From assembly GCF_020423045.1 (NCBI RefSeq), contig NZ_CP081943.1:3844001-3908000 (forward strand): a DNA stretch of 64,000 bases. Direction: 5' to 3'. A program made the position numbers and the translations under genes. Shown piece by piece: positions 42,967-52,927 of this stretch. Position 1 is the stretch's first letter. Each line of letters opens with the position of its first letter. The notes below the pieces were generated by a model. It did not search any database. It saw only the letters and a list, made by a program, of their open reading frames with translations, and was not told the DNA's origin. This DNA is from Pseudomonas sp. MM213 (GTDB lineage Bacteria > Pseudomonadota > Gammaproteobacteria > Pseudomonadales > Pseudomonadaceae).

Positions 42967-44364
42967 CTAGGCTACGCACGCTGCCTCGGGCGGGTTGTTC
43001 ACCAGACGCTCGAGGGTAGTGCGATCCAATAGTTCTGTGTCCAATTTGATGTAAATCGCTGCTTCATCAGCAACGATTACCGCATCTGTTACCCCTACGA
43101 CGGCCTTCAGGCGCTCAACCAGACCCGCTTCGCGGATCGCCTCGGGCGACAACGGCAAGCGCAGGCTCGTGACATAAGGTGGTTCGCGCATGGTAACAGC
43201 AAAGGCCAGCCAGAGGGCAGCCAGGCCGGCGCATCCGAGGAAGACAACCGACAGACCGCCATGCTGGAACATCCAGCCGCCGAGGATCCCGCCCAGTGCC
43301 GATCCGAGGAACTGACTGGTGGAATAAACCCCCATCGCCGTGCCCTTGCCGCCCGCCGGTGAAACCTTGCTGATCAGCGATGGCAACGAAGCTTCCAGCA
43401 AGTTGAACGCGGTAAAGAACACCACCGTCCCGATCACCAGAGCCCGCAAGCTATCGCCGAACTGCCAGAAGAATAGCTCAGTGAGCATCAGCGTCAGCAC
43501 TGCGCCCAATAAAACTCGTTTCATTTTGCGTTTCTTCTCGCCGTAGATAATGAACGGGATCATGGCGAAGAAGGAAATCAGCAGCGCGGTCAGGTAGACC
43601 CACCAGTGCTGCTCTTTGGGCAGCCCGGCTTTTTCGACCAGGGCCAGCGGCAATGCAACGAAGCTCGACATCAACATCGCGTGCAACACAAAAATACCCA
43701 GGTCCAGACGCAGCAGGTCCGGGTGCTTGAGCGTCGGCATCAGTGCCTGGCGCGCGACACCGGATTCACGGTGCTGCAACGGCCCGGTGGAGCGCGGCAC
43801 CATGAACATCACGATCACGATACCCACCAGCGCCATGCCACCGGTGGCGAGGAACAACCCGGACAGCCCAAAGGCACGAGTCAGCAAAGGCCCTACCACC
43901 ATGGCGACCGCGAACGACAGACCAATCGTCATGCCGATCATGGCCATGGCTTTGGTCCGATGCTGTTCGCGGGTCAGGTCTGACAGCAACGCCATCACTG
44001 CTGCGGAAATCGCCCCGGCGCCTTGCAGGATTCGTCCGGCGATAACGCCCCAGATCGAATCGGCGTTCGCCGCCAGCACACTGCCGAGGGCGAACACGAT
44101 CAGCCCCAGGTAAATCACCGGGCGGCGCCCAATGCGGTCGGAAATGAAGCCGAACGGAATCTGAAATATCGCCTGGGTCAGGCCGTAAGCGCCAATCGCC
44201 AGCCCGATGAGGGCCGGGGTCGCTCCTGCCAGATCCATCCCATAGGTCGCCAGTACCGGCAACACCATGAACATGCCAAGCATACGGAACGCGAACACGA
44301 GGGCCAGACCGCTTGCTGCGCGGGTCTCACTGCCACTCATGCGTTCGCTGTGGGGATCGTGCAT
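42967..44364 (-). CDS. MFS transporter with C-terminal YAM-like domain (YajR-type)
   Basis: 465 residues with twelve membrane helices: an N-terminal RMLGMFMVLPVLATYGMDLAG and motif A GFISDRIGRRPVIYLGL, as in proton-driven DHA1 exporters. The last 65 residues (LRLPLSPEAIREAGLVERLKAVVGVTDAVIV...) form a soluble ferredoxin-like domain as in E. coli YajR. GAGG lies 8 bases before ATG 44364. Substrate unknown. It is divergent from uvrA and directly upstream of ssb. Confidence 0.88.
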   Translation of the reverse strand: MHDPHSERMSGSETRAASGLALVFAFRMLGMFMVLPVLATYGMDLAGATPALIGLAIGAYGLTQAIFQIPFGFISDRIGRRPVIYLGLIVFALGSVLAANADSIWGVIAGRILQGAGAISAAVMALLSDLTREQHRTKAMAMIGMTIGLSFAVAMVVGPLLTRAFGLSGLFLATGGMALVGIVIVMFMVPRSTGPLQHRESGVARQALMPTLKHPDLLRLDLGIFVLHAMLMSSFVALPLALVEKAGLPKEQHWWVYLTALLISFFAMIPFIIYGEKKRKMKRVLLGAVLTLMLTELFFWQFGDSLRALVIGTVVFFTAFNLLEASLPSLISKVSPAGGKGTAMGVYSTSQFLGSALGGILGGWMFQHGGLSVVFLGCAGLAALWLAFAVTMREPPYVTSLRLPLSPEAIREAGLVERLKAVVGVTDAVIVADEAAIYIKLDTELLDRTTLERLVNNPPEAACVA

Positions 44365-44555
44365 GGAAAAACCTCATGTGAACCGGCGGCGATTCTACCA
44401 GTCCCATCGATTGACAGGGTATATCGCGACGCTTTGACGCGTTCCGCTGACAGACTCTTCATGTACGACAGTAAACCACTCGTTTGATAGTGTGCATCCA
44501 TCCAGTATTTGGCCGTATACTCCTACGTTTTCGACGCCCGCCGAGCGAGGCCACT

Positions 44556-47390
44556 TTGGACAAGATCCTGATTCGTGGGGCCCGAACCCACAACCTGAAG
44601 AACATCGACCTGACCCTGCCACGGGACAAACTGATCGTCATCACCGGCTTGTCCGGATCCGGCAAATCGTCCCTGGCGTTCGACACGCTGTACGCCGAAG
44701 GCCAGCGCCGCTATGTCGAGTCGCTGTCGGCCTATGCCCGGCAGTTTTTGTCGATGATGGAAAAGCCTGACGTCGACACCATTGAAGGTTTGTCGCCAGC
44801 CATTTCCATTGAGCAGAAGTCGACCTCGCACAACCCGCGTTCGACGGTCGGCACCATCACCGAAATCTACGACTACCTGCGCCTGCTCTATGCTCGCGTC
44901 GGTATTCCGCGCTGCCCGGATCACGACATTCCGCTGGAAGCGCAGACCGTCAGCCAGATGGTCGACCTGGTCCTCGCCCAACCGGAGGGCAGCAAACTGA
45001 TGCTGCTGGCGCCGGTGATCCGCGAGCGCAAAGGCGAACACCTTTCGGTCTTCGAAGAACTGCGCGCCCAGGGCTTTGTCCGGGCCCGGGTCAACGGCAG
45101 GATCTGCGAACTGGACGAACTGCCGAAGCTGGACAAGCAGAAGAAGCATTCGATTGACGTCATCGTCGACCGCTTCAAGGTCCGCGCCGATCTGCAACAG
45201 CGTCTGGCCGAATCCTTCGAAACCGCGCTGAAACTGGCGGACGGCATTGCCCTGGTCGCACCGATGGACGACGAACCCGGCGAAGAGATGATCTTCTCAG
45301 CGCGCTTCGCCTGCCCGATCTGCGGTCACGCGATCAGCGAGCTGGAACCCAAGCTGTTCTCCTTCAACAACCCGGCCGGTGCCTGCCCGACGTGCGATGG
45401 TCTGGGCGTGAAGCAATTCTTCGACATCAAGCGACTGGTCAATGGCGAACTGACCCTGGCCGAAGGTGCGATTCGCGGCTGGGACAGGCGTAACGTCTAT
45501 TACTTCCAGATGCTCGGGTCGCTGGCGGCGCACTACAAGTTCAGCCTCGAAGTGCCGTTCAACGAACTGCCGGCCGAGCAGCAGAAATTCATCCTGCACG
45601 GCAGCGGCTCCCAGAACGTCGATTTCAAATACCTGAATGACCGTGGCGACATCGTTAAACGTTCGCACCCGTTCGAAGGCATCGTGCCAAACCTGGAGCG
45701 TCGCTACCGCGAAACCGAGTCGGCTTCGGTGCGTGAAGAGCTGGCCAAGTTCCTCAGCACCCAGCATTGCCCGGATTGCCGTGGCACCCGCCTGCGTCGC
45801 GAGGCGCGGCATGTCTGGGTCGGAGAGAAGACGCTGCCTGCGGTAACCAATCTGCCGATTGGCGATGCATGCGAATACTTCGGCGTGCTGAAGCTGACCG
45901 GGCGTCGCGGTGAAATTGCCGACAAGATCCTCAAGGAAATCCGCGAGCGCCTGCAGTTCCTGGTCAACGTCGGCCTCGACTATCTGTCGCTGGATCGCAG
46001 TGCCGACACGCTGTCCGGTGGCGAGGCCCAGCGGATTCGTCTGGCCAGTCAGATTGGTGCCGGCCTGGTGGGCGTTCTATACATCCTCGATGAACCGTCG
46101 ATTGGTCTGCACCAACGCGACAACGACCGTTTGCTCGGCACGCTCAAGCACCTGCGCGACATCGGCAACACGGTGATCGTGGTCGAACACGATGAAGATG
46201 CCATTCGCCTGGCTGACTATGTCGTGGATATCGGCCCGGGTGCCGGCGTGCACGGGGGGCATATCGTCGCCGAAGGTACGCCAGCGGAGGTGATGGCTCA
46301 CCCTGACTCGCTGACCGGCAAGTATTTGTCTGGCCGGGTGAAGATTGCCGTTCCAGCCAAACGCACGCCGCGCAACAAGAAATTGTCGCTGTCCCTCAAA
46401 GGCGCTCGCGGCAACAACTTGCGCAACGTCGATCTGGAGATTCCGATTGGCCTGCTGACCTGCGTTACCGGCGTGTCCGGTTCGGGCAAGTCGACGCTGA
46501 TCAACAACACGCTGTTTCCTTTGAGCGCGACGGCACTCAACGGTGCGACGACGCTTGAGGCTGCGGCTCACGACAGCATCAAAGGGCTGGAGCACCTGGA
46601 CAAGGTCGTCGACATCGACCAGAGCCCGATCGGCCGCACGCCACGCTCCAACCCGGCGACGTACACCGGGCTGTTCACGCCGATTCGCGAACTGTTCGCC
46701 GGCGTGCCGGAATCCCGTTCCCGCGGTTACGGGCCGGGGCGTTTCTCCTTCAACGTGAAGGGCGGACGCTGCGAAGCCTGCCAGGGCGACGGCCTGATCA
46801 AGGTTGAAATGCACTTCCTGCCGGACATCTATGTTCCGTGCGACGTCTGCAAGAGCAAGCGCTACAACCGCGAAACGCTGGAGATCAAGTACAAGGGCAA
46901 GAGCATCCACGAAACCCTCGAGATGACCATCGAGGAAGCCCGGGTGTTCTTCGACGCGGTGCCGGCACTGGCACGCAAGCTTCAGACGCTGATGGATGTC
47001 GGCCTGTCGTACATCAAGCTGGGGCAATCGGCGACCACCCTGTCTGGTGGTGAAGCGCAGCGGGTGAAGCTGTCCCGCGAGCTGTCCAAGCGCGATACCG
47101 GCAAGACGCTGTACATCCTCGATGAGCCAACCACTGGTTTGCACTTCGCGGATATTCAGCAACTGCTCGACGTGCTGCATCGACTGCGCGACCACGGCAA
47201 CACCGTGGTGGTGATCGAGCACAACCTGGACGTGATCAAGACTGCTGACTGGTTGGTGGATCTGGGGCCGGAAGGTGGTTCCAAAGGCGGGCAGATCATT
47301 GCCGTCGGTACGCCGGAAGAAGTCTCCGAGATGAAGCAGTCTCACACCGGTTTCTATCTCAAACCGTTGCTGGCTCGCGACAGGGACTGA
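44556..47390 (+). CDS. uvrA: UvrABC excinuclease subunit A
   Basis: 944 residues from TTG 44556 (GAGG 5-6 bases upstream); Pseudomonas UvrA proteins begin at this [15 protein letters not shown] position, so the ATC-type frame to 44484 is rejected. Two ABC ATPase modules: Walker [10 protein letters not shown] and GVSGSGKST, signatures LSGGEAQR twice, Walker [13 protein letters not shown] and [12 protein letters not shown]. Zinc modules CPICGHAIS...CPTCDGLG and [10 protein letters not shown]...CDVCKSKRY. It recognises bulky DNA damage and loads UvrB. A -10-like TATACT lies at 44514-44519, but I find no LexA box. Confidence 0.97.
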   Translation: MDKILIRGARTHNLKNIDLTLPRDKLIVITGLSGSGKSSLAFDTLYAEGQRRYVESLSAYARQFLSMMEKPDVDTIEGLSPAISIEQKSTSHNPRSTVGTITEIYDYLRLLYARVGIPRCPDHDIPLEAQTVSQMVDLVLAQPEGSKLMLLAPVIRERKGEHLSVFEELRAQGFVRARVNGRICELDELPKLDKQKKHSIDVIVDRFKVRADLQQRLAESFETALKLADGIALVAPMDDEPGEEMIFSARFACPICGHAISELEPKLFSFNNPAGACPTCDGLGVKQFFDIKRLVNGELTLAEGAIRGWDRRNVYYFQMLGSLAAHYKFSLEVPFNELPAEQQKFILHGSGSQNVDFKYLNDRGDIVKRSHPFEGIVPNLERRYRETESASVREELAKFLSTQHCPDCRGTRLRREARHVWVGEKTLPAVTNLPIGDACEYFGVLKLTGRRGEIADKILKEIRERLQFLVNVGLDYLSLDRSADTLSGGEAQRIRLASQIGAGLVGVLYILDEPSIGLHQRDNDRLLGTLKHLRDIGNTVIVVEHDEDAIRLADYVVDIGPGAGVHGGHIVAEGTPAEVMAHPDSLTGKYLSGRVKIAVPAKRTPRNKKLSLSLKGARGNNLRNVDLEIPIGLLTCVTGVSGSGKSTLINNTLFPLSATALNGATTLEAAAHDSIKGLEHLDKVVDIDQSPIGRTPRSNPATYTGLFTPIRELFAGVPESRSRGYGPGRFSFNVKGGRCEACQGDGLIKVEMHFLPDIYVPCDVCKSKRYNRETLEIKYKGKSIHETLEMTIEEARVFFDAVPALARKLQTLMDVGLSYIKLGQSATTLSGGEAQRVKLSRELSKRDTGKTLYILDEPTTGLHFADIQQLLDVLHRLRDHGNTVVVIEHNLDVIKTADWLVDLGPEGGSKGGQIIAVGTPEEVSEMKQSHTGFYLKPLLARDRD

Positions 47391-47402
47391 ATCAGGCCCA
47401 TG

Positions 47403-47442
47403 AAAAAGCCCCTGTCACTTTGTCGGTGACAGGGGCTTTTTC
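47403..47442 (+). terminator. Rho-independent terminator of uvrA
   Basis: AGCCCCTGTCAC pairs with GTGACAGGGGCT (12 bp) and is followed by TTTTTC; flanking As make it work in both directions. Confidence 0.92.
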
Positions 47443-47449
47443 GTTGACA

Positions 47450-47517
47450 CTGTAGGAGCACAGCTTGCTGGCGATGGCGATATCAAGGAAGCCTTCGCCA
47501 GCAAGCTGTGCTCCTAC
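47450..47517. repeat. REPIN, variant GCACAGCTTGCTGGCGA type
   Basis: GTAGGAGCACAGCTTGCTGG and its exact inverse. The inner CCGG of the common type is replaced by ACAG with compensating change in the other arm (CTGT), so pairing is kept. Confidence 0.9.
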
Positions 47518-47526
47518 GGTTCAATG

Positions 47527-47991
47527 TCAGGTGTGAGATTGCAGGTAATTTTCCAGACCGATCAACTTGATCAGCCCCAACTGCTTCTCGAGCCAGTAGG
47601 TGTGGTCTTCTTCGGTATCGTTCAGTTGAATACGCAGCATCTCGCGGCTGACGTAGTCTTTGTGCTGCTCGCAGAGTTCGATGCCCTTGCAGAGTGCGGC
47701 GCGGACTTTGTATTCCAGTCGCAGGTCGGCAGCGAGCATGTCAGGAACCGTGGTGCCGACATCAAGATCGTCCGGACGCATGCGTGGCGTGCCTTCGAGC
47801 ATCAGGATTCGGCGCATCAGCGCATCGGCGTGCCCCGCTTCCTCTTCCATCTCGTGGTTGATTCGTTCGTAGAGCTTGGTGAATCCCCAGTCCTCATACA
47901 TCCGCGAGTGAACGAAATATTGATCACGCGCGGCCAGTTCGCCGGTCAGCAACGTGTTGAGGTAATCGATTACGTCTGGGTGGCCTTGCAT
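47527..47991 (-). CDS. ftnA: Bacterioferritin-like ferritin lacking the heme-ligand methionine (FtnA, often called BfrA)
   Basis: 154 residues from ATG 47991 (the frame extends to 48033 but begins naturally [12 protein letters not shown]). It is a four-helix ferritin subunit with ferroxidase residues Glu18, Glu51 and His54 ([13 protein letters not shown]) and Glu94/His130-type residues later ([10 protein letters not shown]). In heme-binding bacterioferritins residue 52 is Met; here it is Ala. This agrees with the P. aeruginosa protein beside katA, first called BfrA and later shown to be a heme-free ferritin. It oxidises and stores iron in 24-mers. Placed between uvrA and katA, consistent with oxidative-stress and iron control. 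Confidence 0.88.
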   Translation of the reverse strand: MQGHPDVIDYLNTLLTGELAARDQYFVHSRMYEDWGFTKLYERINHEMEEEAGHADALMRRILMLEGTPRMRPDDLDVGTTVPDMLAADLRLEYKVRAALCKGIELCEQHKDYVSREMLRIQLNDTEEDHTYWLEKQLGLIKLIGLENYLQSHT

Positions 47992-48104
47992 CGCCCTACA
48001 TCTCCCTGCTTGAAAGTCTGTAGTTTGAACCACAGCGACTGTTTGGTCACTTGGTTTGCGCGATAAAAGCGAAGATATTCTGAGAAAAGTAGTTTAAATA
48101 GCGC

Positions 48105-48131
48105 AAAAACCGCCCTAATGAGGGCGGTTCT
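48105..48131 (-). terminator. Terminator of katA
   Basis: Minus strand: ACCGCCCT-CATT-AGGGCGGT stem-loop followed by TTTTTG, 12 bases after the katA stop. Confidence 0.85.
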
Positions 48132-48140
48132 GCTTCTCGT

Positions 48141-49595
48141 TTAGACTTCGTTAATCTGTACGTTGAGCGCCTTTGCGATTGCGTCTCCATAAGCCGGGTC
48201 GGCCTTGAAGAAATGCTGCAATTGGCGATCCACTACATCAGCGGAGACCCCTGCCATCGCGCCCGCAATATTGTTGGTCAGCAGGTTTTTCTGCTCATCA
48301 CTCATCAAACGGAACAACGCACCTGCGTGGCTGTAGTAGTCCGTGTCTTCGCGATGATCGTAACGATCAGCCGCACCGCTCAATGCCAAAGCAGGCTCAG
48401 CATAACGAGGCGCCTGTTTTGGCGACTCTACGTAACTGTTCGGCTCGTAGTTCGGCGCTGCACCGCCATTGCTGCCAAATGCCATGGAGCCATCACGCTG
48501 GTAGCTGTTGACCGGGCTGCGCGGCGCATTCACCGGCAGTTGCTGATGGTTGGTACCAACACGGTAGCGGTGCGCATCGGCGTAAGCGAACACTCGCCCT
48601 TGCAGCATGCGGTCTGGCGACAGGCCAACACCTGGAACCATGTTGCTCGGACCGAACGCCGCTTGTTCAACTTCCGCGAAGTAGTTCTGCGGATTGCGGT
48701 TGAGCTCGAGCTCACCCACTTCGATCAGTGGAAACTCTTTCTGCGACCAGGTCTTGGTCACGTCGAAAGGGTTCTCGTAATGCGCCGCAGCCTGGGCCTC
48801 GGTCATGATCTGAATGCACACACGCCATTTGGGGAAGTCGCCGCGCTCAATCGCTTCGAACAAGTCGCGCTGTGCGTAATCCGGATCGGTGCCCGCCAGG
48901 CGAGCAGCTTCTGCCGGCGCCAGGTTCTTGATCCCTTGCTGGGTCTTGTAATGCCACTTCACCCAGTGACGCTCGCCGCTGGCACTGATCAGGCTGTAAG
49001 TGTGGCTGCCGAAGCCGTGCATGTGACGGTAGCCGTCAGGGATGCCACGGTCCGAAAACAGGATGGTGACCTGGTGCAGCGCCTCAGGCGAGTGCGACCA
49101 GAAGTCCCACATCATCTGCGCACTTTTCAGGTTGCTTTGCGGCAGGCGTTTTTGGGTGTGGATAAAGTCCGGAAACTTGAGCGGATCGCGAATGAAGAAC
49201 ACTGGCGTGTTGTTGCCAACGATGTCCCAGTTACCTTCTTCGGTATAGAACTTCAGGGCAAAACCACGTGGGTCGCGCTCCGTGTCAGCCGAGCCGCGCT
49301 CACCGCCCACGGTGGAAAACCGCAGAAAGGTTGGGGTCTGCTTACCGACGGATTCGAACAGCTTGGCGCTGGTGTACTCAGTGATGTCGCGCGTCACGGT
49401 GAACGTACCGTAAGCACCCGAGCCCTTGGCGTGTACGCGGCGCTCAGGAATGTTTTCACGGTTGAAGTGGGCAAGCTTCTCGATCAGGTGGAAATCGTCG
49501 AGCAGCAATGGGCCACGAGGGCCGGCAGAGCGGGAATTCTGGTTGTCGGCGACAGGAGCGCCACTGGCGGTGGTAAGTATTTTATTTTGGCTCAT
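48141..49595 (-). CDS. katA: Monofunctional heme catalase
   Basis: 484 residues, small-subunit (clade 3) size. Catalytic His55 in [10 protein letters not shown], Asn128 in [13 protein letters not shown], and the proximal heme region [21 protein letters not shown] with Tyr. Decomposes hydrogen peroxide to water and oxygen; KatA is the main pseudomonad catalase. No signal peptide, so cytoplasmic. It lies next to the ferritin gene, as in P. aeruginosa. A 150-bp leader region with AT-rich promoter-like sequence precedes it; an OxyR site cannot be assigned by eye. Confidence 0.96.
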   Translation of the reverse strand: MSQNKILTTASGAPVADNQNSRSAGPRGPLLLDDFHLIEKLAHFNRENIPERRVHAKGSGAYGTFTVTRDITEYTSAKLFESVGKQTPTFLRFSTVGGERGSADTERDPRGFALKFYTEEGNWDIVGNNTPVFFIRDPLKFPDFIHTQKRLPQSNLKSAQMMWDFWSHSPEALHQVTILFSDRGIPDGYRHMHGFGSHTYSLISASGERHWVKWHYKTQQGIKNLAPAEAARLAGTDPDYAQRDLFEAIERGDFPKWRVCIQIMTEAQAAAHYENPFDVTKTWSQKEFPLIEVGELELNRNPQNYFAEVEQAAFGPSNMVPGVGLSPDRMLQGRVFAYADAHRYRVGTNHQQLPVNAPRSPVNSYQRDGSMAFGSNGGAAPNYEPNSYVESPKQAPRYAEPALALSGAADRYDHREDTDYYSHAGALFRLMSDEQKNLLTNNIAGAMAGVSADVVDRQLQHFFKADPAYGDAIAKALNVQINEV

Positions 49596-49740
49596 GCGAT
49601 CTCTTCCTCTGTCAGTCTAGAACTGCCGGCTAATCGGCTGAGAGGAAGTATTGATCACCAACGTTACACCTACAAATTCATTAACTTGTAAGTGTCGATA
49701 GAAAATTACTAACGAAGAGCCTACTTTTCAGACGCCCACA

Positions 49741-49766
49741 AAAAACCGGGCACTAGGCCCGGTTCT
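49741..49766 (-). terminator. Terminator after rplQ (end of the alpha operon)
   Basis: Minus strand: AACCGGGC-CTAGT-GCCCGGTT stem-loop followed by TTTTGTG, about 20 bases past the rplQ stop. Confidence 0.88.
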
Positions 49767-49784
49767 TCGTTTCAGACTGACGTC

Positions 49785-50171
49785 TTACTCAGCGGATACA
49801 GCTTCACCGCCGGTAGCACGATCAACCAACTCGACGTACGCCATAGGCGCGTTGTCGCCAGTGCGGAAGCCGCACTTGAGGATGCGCAGGTAGCCACCCT
49901 CACGGGTAGCGTAACGCTTGCCCAGGTCGTTGAAGAGCTTACCAACGATAGCTTTCGAACGAGTACGGTCGAAAGCCAGACGGCGGTTAGCCAGGCTGTC
50001 TGTCTTGGCCAAAGTGATCAGCGGCTCAGCAACGCGACGCAGTTCTTTAGCTTTCGGCAGTGTAGTTTTGATCAGCTCGTGCTCGAACAGCGACACTGCC
50101 ATGTTTTGAAACATGGCCTTGCGGTGCGAGCTAGTGCGGCTCAGGTGACGACCACTTTTACGATGACGCAT
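49785..50171 (-). CDS. rplQ: 50S ribosomal protein L17
   Basis: 128 residues, standard length: [24 protein letters not shown] start, [23 protein letters not shown] and [26 protein letters not shown]. Last gene of the alpha operon after rpoA, followed directly by a terminator. Confidence 0.98.
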   Translation of the reverse strand: MRHRKSGRHLSRTSSHRKAMFQNMAVSLFEHELIKTTLPKAKELRRVAEPLITLAKTDSLANRRLAFDRTRSKAIVGKLFNDLGKRYATREGGYLRILKCGFRTGDNAPMAYVELVDRATGGEAVSAE

Positions 50172-50213
50172 GGTTCATTCCTTACCAAACACGACGTTCG
50201 GTGATTACGACGA

Positions 50214-51215
50214 TCAGGCAGTCGCCTTGTCGTCCTTCTTAAGACTTGCAGGCGGCCAGTTGTCGAGGCGCATGCCGAGGGACAGACCGCGGGAGGCCAG
50301 AACGTCCTTGATTTCAGTCAAGGATTTCTTGCCAAGGTTCGGAGTCTTCAACAGCTCTACTTCGGTACGCTGAATCAGGTCACCGATGTAGTAGATGTTT
50401 TCCGCCTTAAGGCAGTTAGCCGAACGTACAGTCAGTTCCAGATCGTCAACCGGGCGAAGCAGGATCGGATCGATCTCGTCTTCCTGCTCGACAACCACTG
50501 GCTCACTGTCACCTTTGAGGTCGACGAACGCAGCCAACTGCTGTTGCAGAATGGTTGCAGCGCGACGGATAGCCTCTTCAGGATCCAGAGTACCGTTGGT
50601 TTCCAGATCAATAACCAGCTTGTCCAGGTTAGTACGCTGCTCGACACGGGCGTTTTCCACCACGTATGCGATACGGCGAACCGGGCTGAACGAAGAGTCA
50701 AGCTGCAAGCGACCGATGCTGCGGCTTTCGTCTTCATCGCTCTGACGCGAGTCTGCCGGTTCATAACCACGACCACGAGCTACGGTGAGCTTCATGTTCA
50801 GGGCGCCGTTAGACGCCAGGTTAGCGATTACGTGATCGGGGTTAACGATCTCGACATCATGATCCAGCTGAATATCGGCAGCGGTAACCACCCCCGAACC
50901 CTTCTTCGACAAGGTCAGCGTAACTTCGTCACGACCGTGCAGCTTGATAGCCAGACCTTTAAGGTTCAACAGGATTTCAATTACGTCTTCCTGTACGCCT
51001 TCGATTGCGCTGTACTCATGGAGTACACCGTCAATCTCGGCCTCGACTACTGCACAGCCGGGCATTGAGGACAACAGGATGCGGCGCAGCGCGTTGCCCA
51101 GGGTGTGGCCGAAACCACGCTCGAGAGGCTCGAGAGTGATCTTGGCGCGGGTTGGACTGACAACCTGCACATCAATATGGCGGGGTGTCAGGAACTCATT
51201 TACCGAAATCTGCAT
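50214..51215 (-). CDS. rpoA: RNA polymerase alpha subunit
   Basis: 333 residues. The N-terminal dimerisation domain (1 to about 235) contains [22 protein letters not shown] linker rich in acidic residues leads to the C-terminal domain with [27 protein letters not shown] and [19 protein letters not shown], which binds UP elements and activators such as ANR. Fourth gene of rpsM-rpsK-rpsD-rpoA-rplQ. Confidence 0.99.
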   Translation of the reverse strand: MQISVNEFLTPRHIDVQVVSPTRAKITLEPLERGFGHTLGNALRRILLSSMPGCAVVEAEIDGVLHEYSAIEGVQEDVIEILLNLKGLAIKLHGRDEVTLTLSKKGSGVVTAADIQLDHDVEIVNPDHVIANLASNGALNMKLTVARGRGYEPADSRQSDEDESRSIGRLQLDSSFSPVRRIAYVVENARVEQRTNLDKLVIDLETNGTLDPEEAIRRAATILQQQLAAFVDLKGDSEPVVVEQEDEIDPILLRPVDDLELTVRSANCLKAENIYYIGDLIQRTEVELLKTPNLGKKSLTEIKDVLASRGLSLGMRLDNWPPASLKKDDKATA

Positions 51216-51237
51216 GGATGCACCTATTTTCTAGCCC

Positions 51238-51858
51238 TTACTTGGAGTAGAGCTCGACAATCAGGCTTTCGTTGATGTCGGCGGACAGATCACTGCGAGC
51301 TGGAACGTTCTTGAAAACGCCCGACTTCTTCTCAGTGTCTACTTCTACCCATTCTACGCGGCCACGTTGGGCACACAGATCGAGAGCTTGGACAATGCGA
51401 AGTTGGTTCTTTGCTTTCTCGCGAATCGCGACCACGTCACCAGCACGAACCTGGTAAGACGGTACGTTTACGGTCTGGCCGTTAACGCTGACGGATTTGT
51501 GCGATACCAGCTGACGGGATTCGGCACGAGTAGAGCCAAAACCCATACGGTATACAACGTTGTCCAGACGGCATTCGAGCAGTTGCAGCAGGTTTTCACC
51601 GGTTGCACCTTTCTTGCCAGCAGCTTCTTTGTAGTAGCCGCTGAATTGACGCTCGAGAACGCCGTAGATACGACGGACCTTCTGCTTTTCACGCAGTTGG
51701 GTGCCGTAATCGGACTGGCGACCGCGGCGTTGGCCGTGGATACCAGGTGCTGCTTCAATGTTGCACTTCGATTCGATCGCGCGCACGCCGCTCTTCAGAA
51801 AGAGATCGGTGCCTTCGCGACGAGCGAGTTTGCATTTTGGACCAATGTAACGAGCCAT
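51238..51858 (-). CDS. rpsD: 30S ribosomal protein S4
   Basis: 206 residues: [20 protein letters not shown] start, S4 RNA-binding domain [30 protein letters not shown]. Primary 16S rRNA binder; in E. coli also the translational repressor of this operon through the rpsM leader. Confidence 0.99.
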   Translation of the reverse strand: MARYIGPKCKLARREGTDLFLKSGVRAIESKCNIEAAPGIHGQRRGRQSDYGTQLREKQKVRRIYGVLERQFSGYYKEAAGKKGATGENLLQLLECRLDNVVYRMGFGSTRAESRQLVSHKSVSVNGQTVNVPSYQVRAGDVVAIREKAKNQLRIVQALDLCAQRGRVEWVEVDTEKKSGVFKNVPARSDLSADINESLIVELYSK

Positions 51859-51876
51859 TCTTTACAATCTCCTGGA

Positions 51877-52266
51877 TTACACGCGGCGCTTCTTCGGCGG
51901 ACGGCACCCGTTGTGCGGGATTGGCGTCACGTCGGTGATGCTGGCGATCTTGTAGCCACAGCCGTTCAAAGCGCGGACTGCAGATTCACGACCTGGGCCT
52001 GGACCTTTGACGTTAACGTCGAGGTTTTTCAGACCGTATTCCAGCGCAGCTTGACCAGCACGTTCAGCAGCTACTTGAGCAGCAAACGGGGTGGACTTGC
52101 GGGAACCGCGGAAACCCGAACCACCGGAGGTAGCCCAGGAAAGAGCGTTGCCTTGACGGTCGGTGATGGTCACGATTGTGTTGTTAAAAGAAGCATGGAT
52201 GTGGGCGATGCCATCAACCACTGTCTTTTTAACTTTTTTACGAGGACGAGCAGCAGGTTTAGCCAT
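51877..52266 (-). CDS. rpsK: 30S ribosomal protein S11
   Basis: 129 residues: basic N-terminus [58 protein letters not shown] and a C-terminal [14 protein letters not shown]. Platform protein near the mRNA exit. Confidence 0.99.
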   Translation of the reverse strand: MAKPAARPRKKVKKTVVDGIAHIHASFNNTIVTITDRQGNALSWATSGGSGFRGSRKSTPFAAQVAAERAGQAALEYGLKNLDVNVKGPGPGRESAVRALNGCGYKIASITDVTPIPHNGCRPPKKRRV

Positions 52267-52296
52267 GATTAATTTCCTGTCGATTCGCTGGGGCGA

Positions 52297-52653
52297 TTAC
52301 TTGCGGATCGGCTTACGCGGACCTTTACGGGTACGCGCGTTAGTCTTGGTACGCTGACCGCGTACTGGAAGACCACGACGATGACGCAGACCGCGATAGC
52401 AACCGAGGTCCATCAAACGCTTGATTTTCATGTTGATTTCGCGACGCAGGTCACCTTCAGTGGTGAACTTCGCCACTTCGCCACGCAGCTGTTCAATCTG
52501 CTCGTCGCTCAGATCCTTGATCTTTGCGGCTGGGTTTACCCCAGTCACTGCACAGATCTTCTGTGCAGTAGTGCGACCAACACCATAGATGTAGGTCAGC
52601 GAGATAACAGTATGCTTGTTATCTGGAATGTTAACGCCTGCAATACGGGCCAT
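52297..52653 (-). CDS. rpsM: 30S ribosomal protein S13
   Basis: 118 residues: [26 protein letters not shown] start and [20 protein letters not shown] tail that reaches the P-site tRNA. First gene of the alpha operon; its own promoter lies at 52713-52741. Confidence 0.99.
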   Translation of the reverse strand: MARIAGVNIPDNKHTVISLTYIYGVGRTTAQKICAVTGVNPAAKIKDLSDEQIEQLRGEVAKFTTEGDLRREINMKIKRLMDLGCYRGLRHRRGLPVRGQRTKTNARTRKGPRKPIRK

Positions 52654-52712
52654 TCAGTGGGACTCCAATTGACAGCTACCTACGCCCCGGAAGCCAAGAA
52701 ATAGGGCGCGAG

Positions 52713-52741
52713 ATAATATCGCTGTAATAACAAATAATCAA
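52713..52741 (-). promoter_or_regulatory. Sigma70 promoter of the alpha operon (rpsM)
   Basis: Minus strand: TTGATT, 17-bp AT-rich spacer, TATTAT. The -35 starts directly at the foot of the preceding spc-operon hairpin, so the terminator's U-tract and this promoter overlap. The resulting leader is only about 50 nt. Confidence 0.75.
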
Positions 52742-52766
52742 CCCGGTAGCGCACTAGCTACCGGGC
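52741..52766 (-). terminator. Hairpin terminator/attenuator after rpmJ (end of the spc operon)
   Basis: Minus strand: CCCGGTAGC-TAGTGC-GCTACCGGG, a 9-bp perfect stem, followed by TTGATTATTTGTT. The U-tract is interrupted, so read-through into rpsM is likely. Confidence 0.75.
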
Positions 52767-52783
52767 TTGAAGCACAATCACAC

Positions 52784-52900
52784 TCAGCCTTGGCGCTGTT
52801 TGTGACGCGGTTCCGCGCTGCAAATTACTCGAACAACACCTTCGCGGCGAATAATCTTGCAGTTACGGCACAGCTTTTTCACCGATGCACGAACTTTCAT
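52784..52900 (-). CDS. rpmJ: 50S ribosomal protein L36
   Basis: 38 codons: [20 protein letters not shown]... ending RHKQRQG. Cys11, Cys14, Cys27 and His33 form the zinc ribbon, so this is the zinc-containing (C+) form, which Zur-regulated zinc-free paralogues replace in some bacteria. Last gene of the spc operon after secY, 27 bases from its stop. Confidence 0.97.
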
Positions 52901-52927
52901 CACCAACTCCTCGAACCTTATGGGTAC

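Noticed and set aside
44400..44555. LexA box controlling uvrA
   Set aside because: No CTGT-N8-ACAG match found in the divergent gap.
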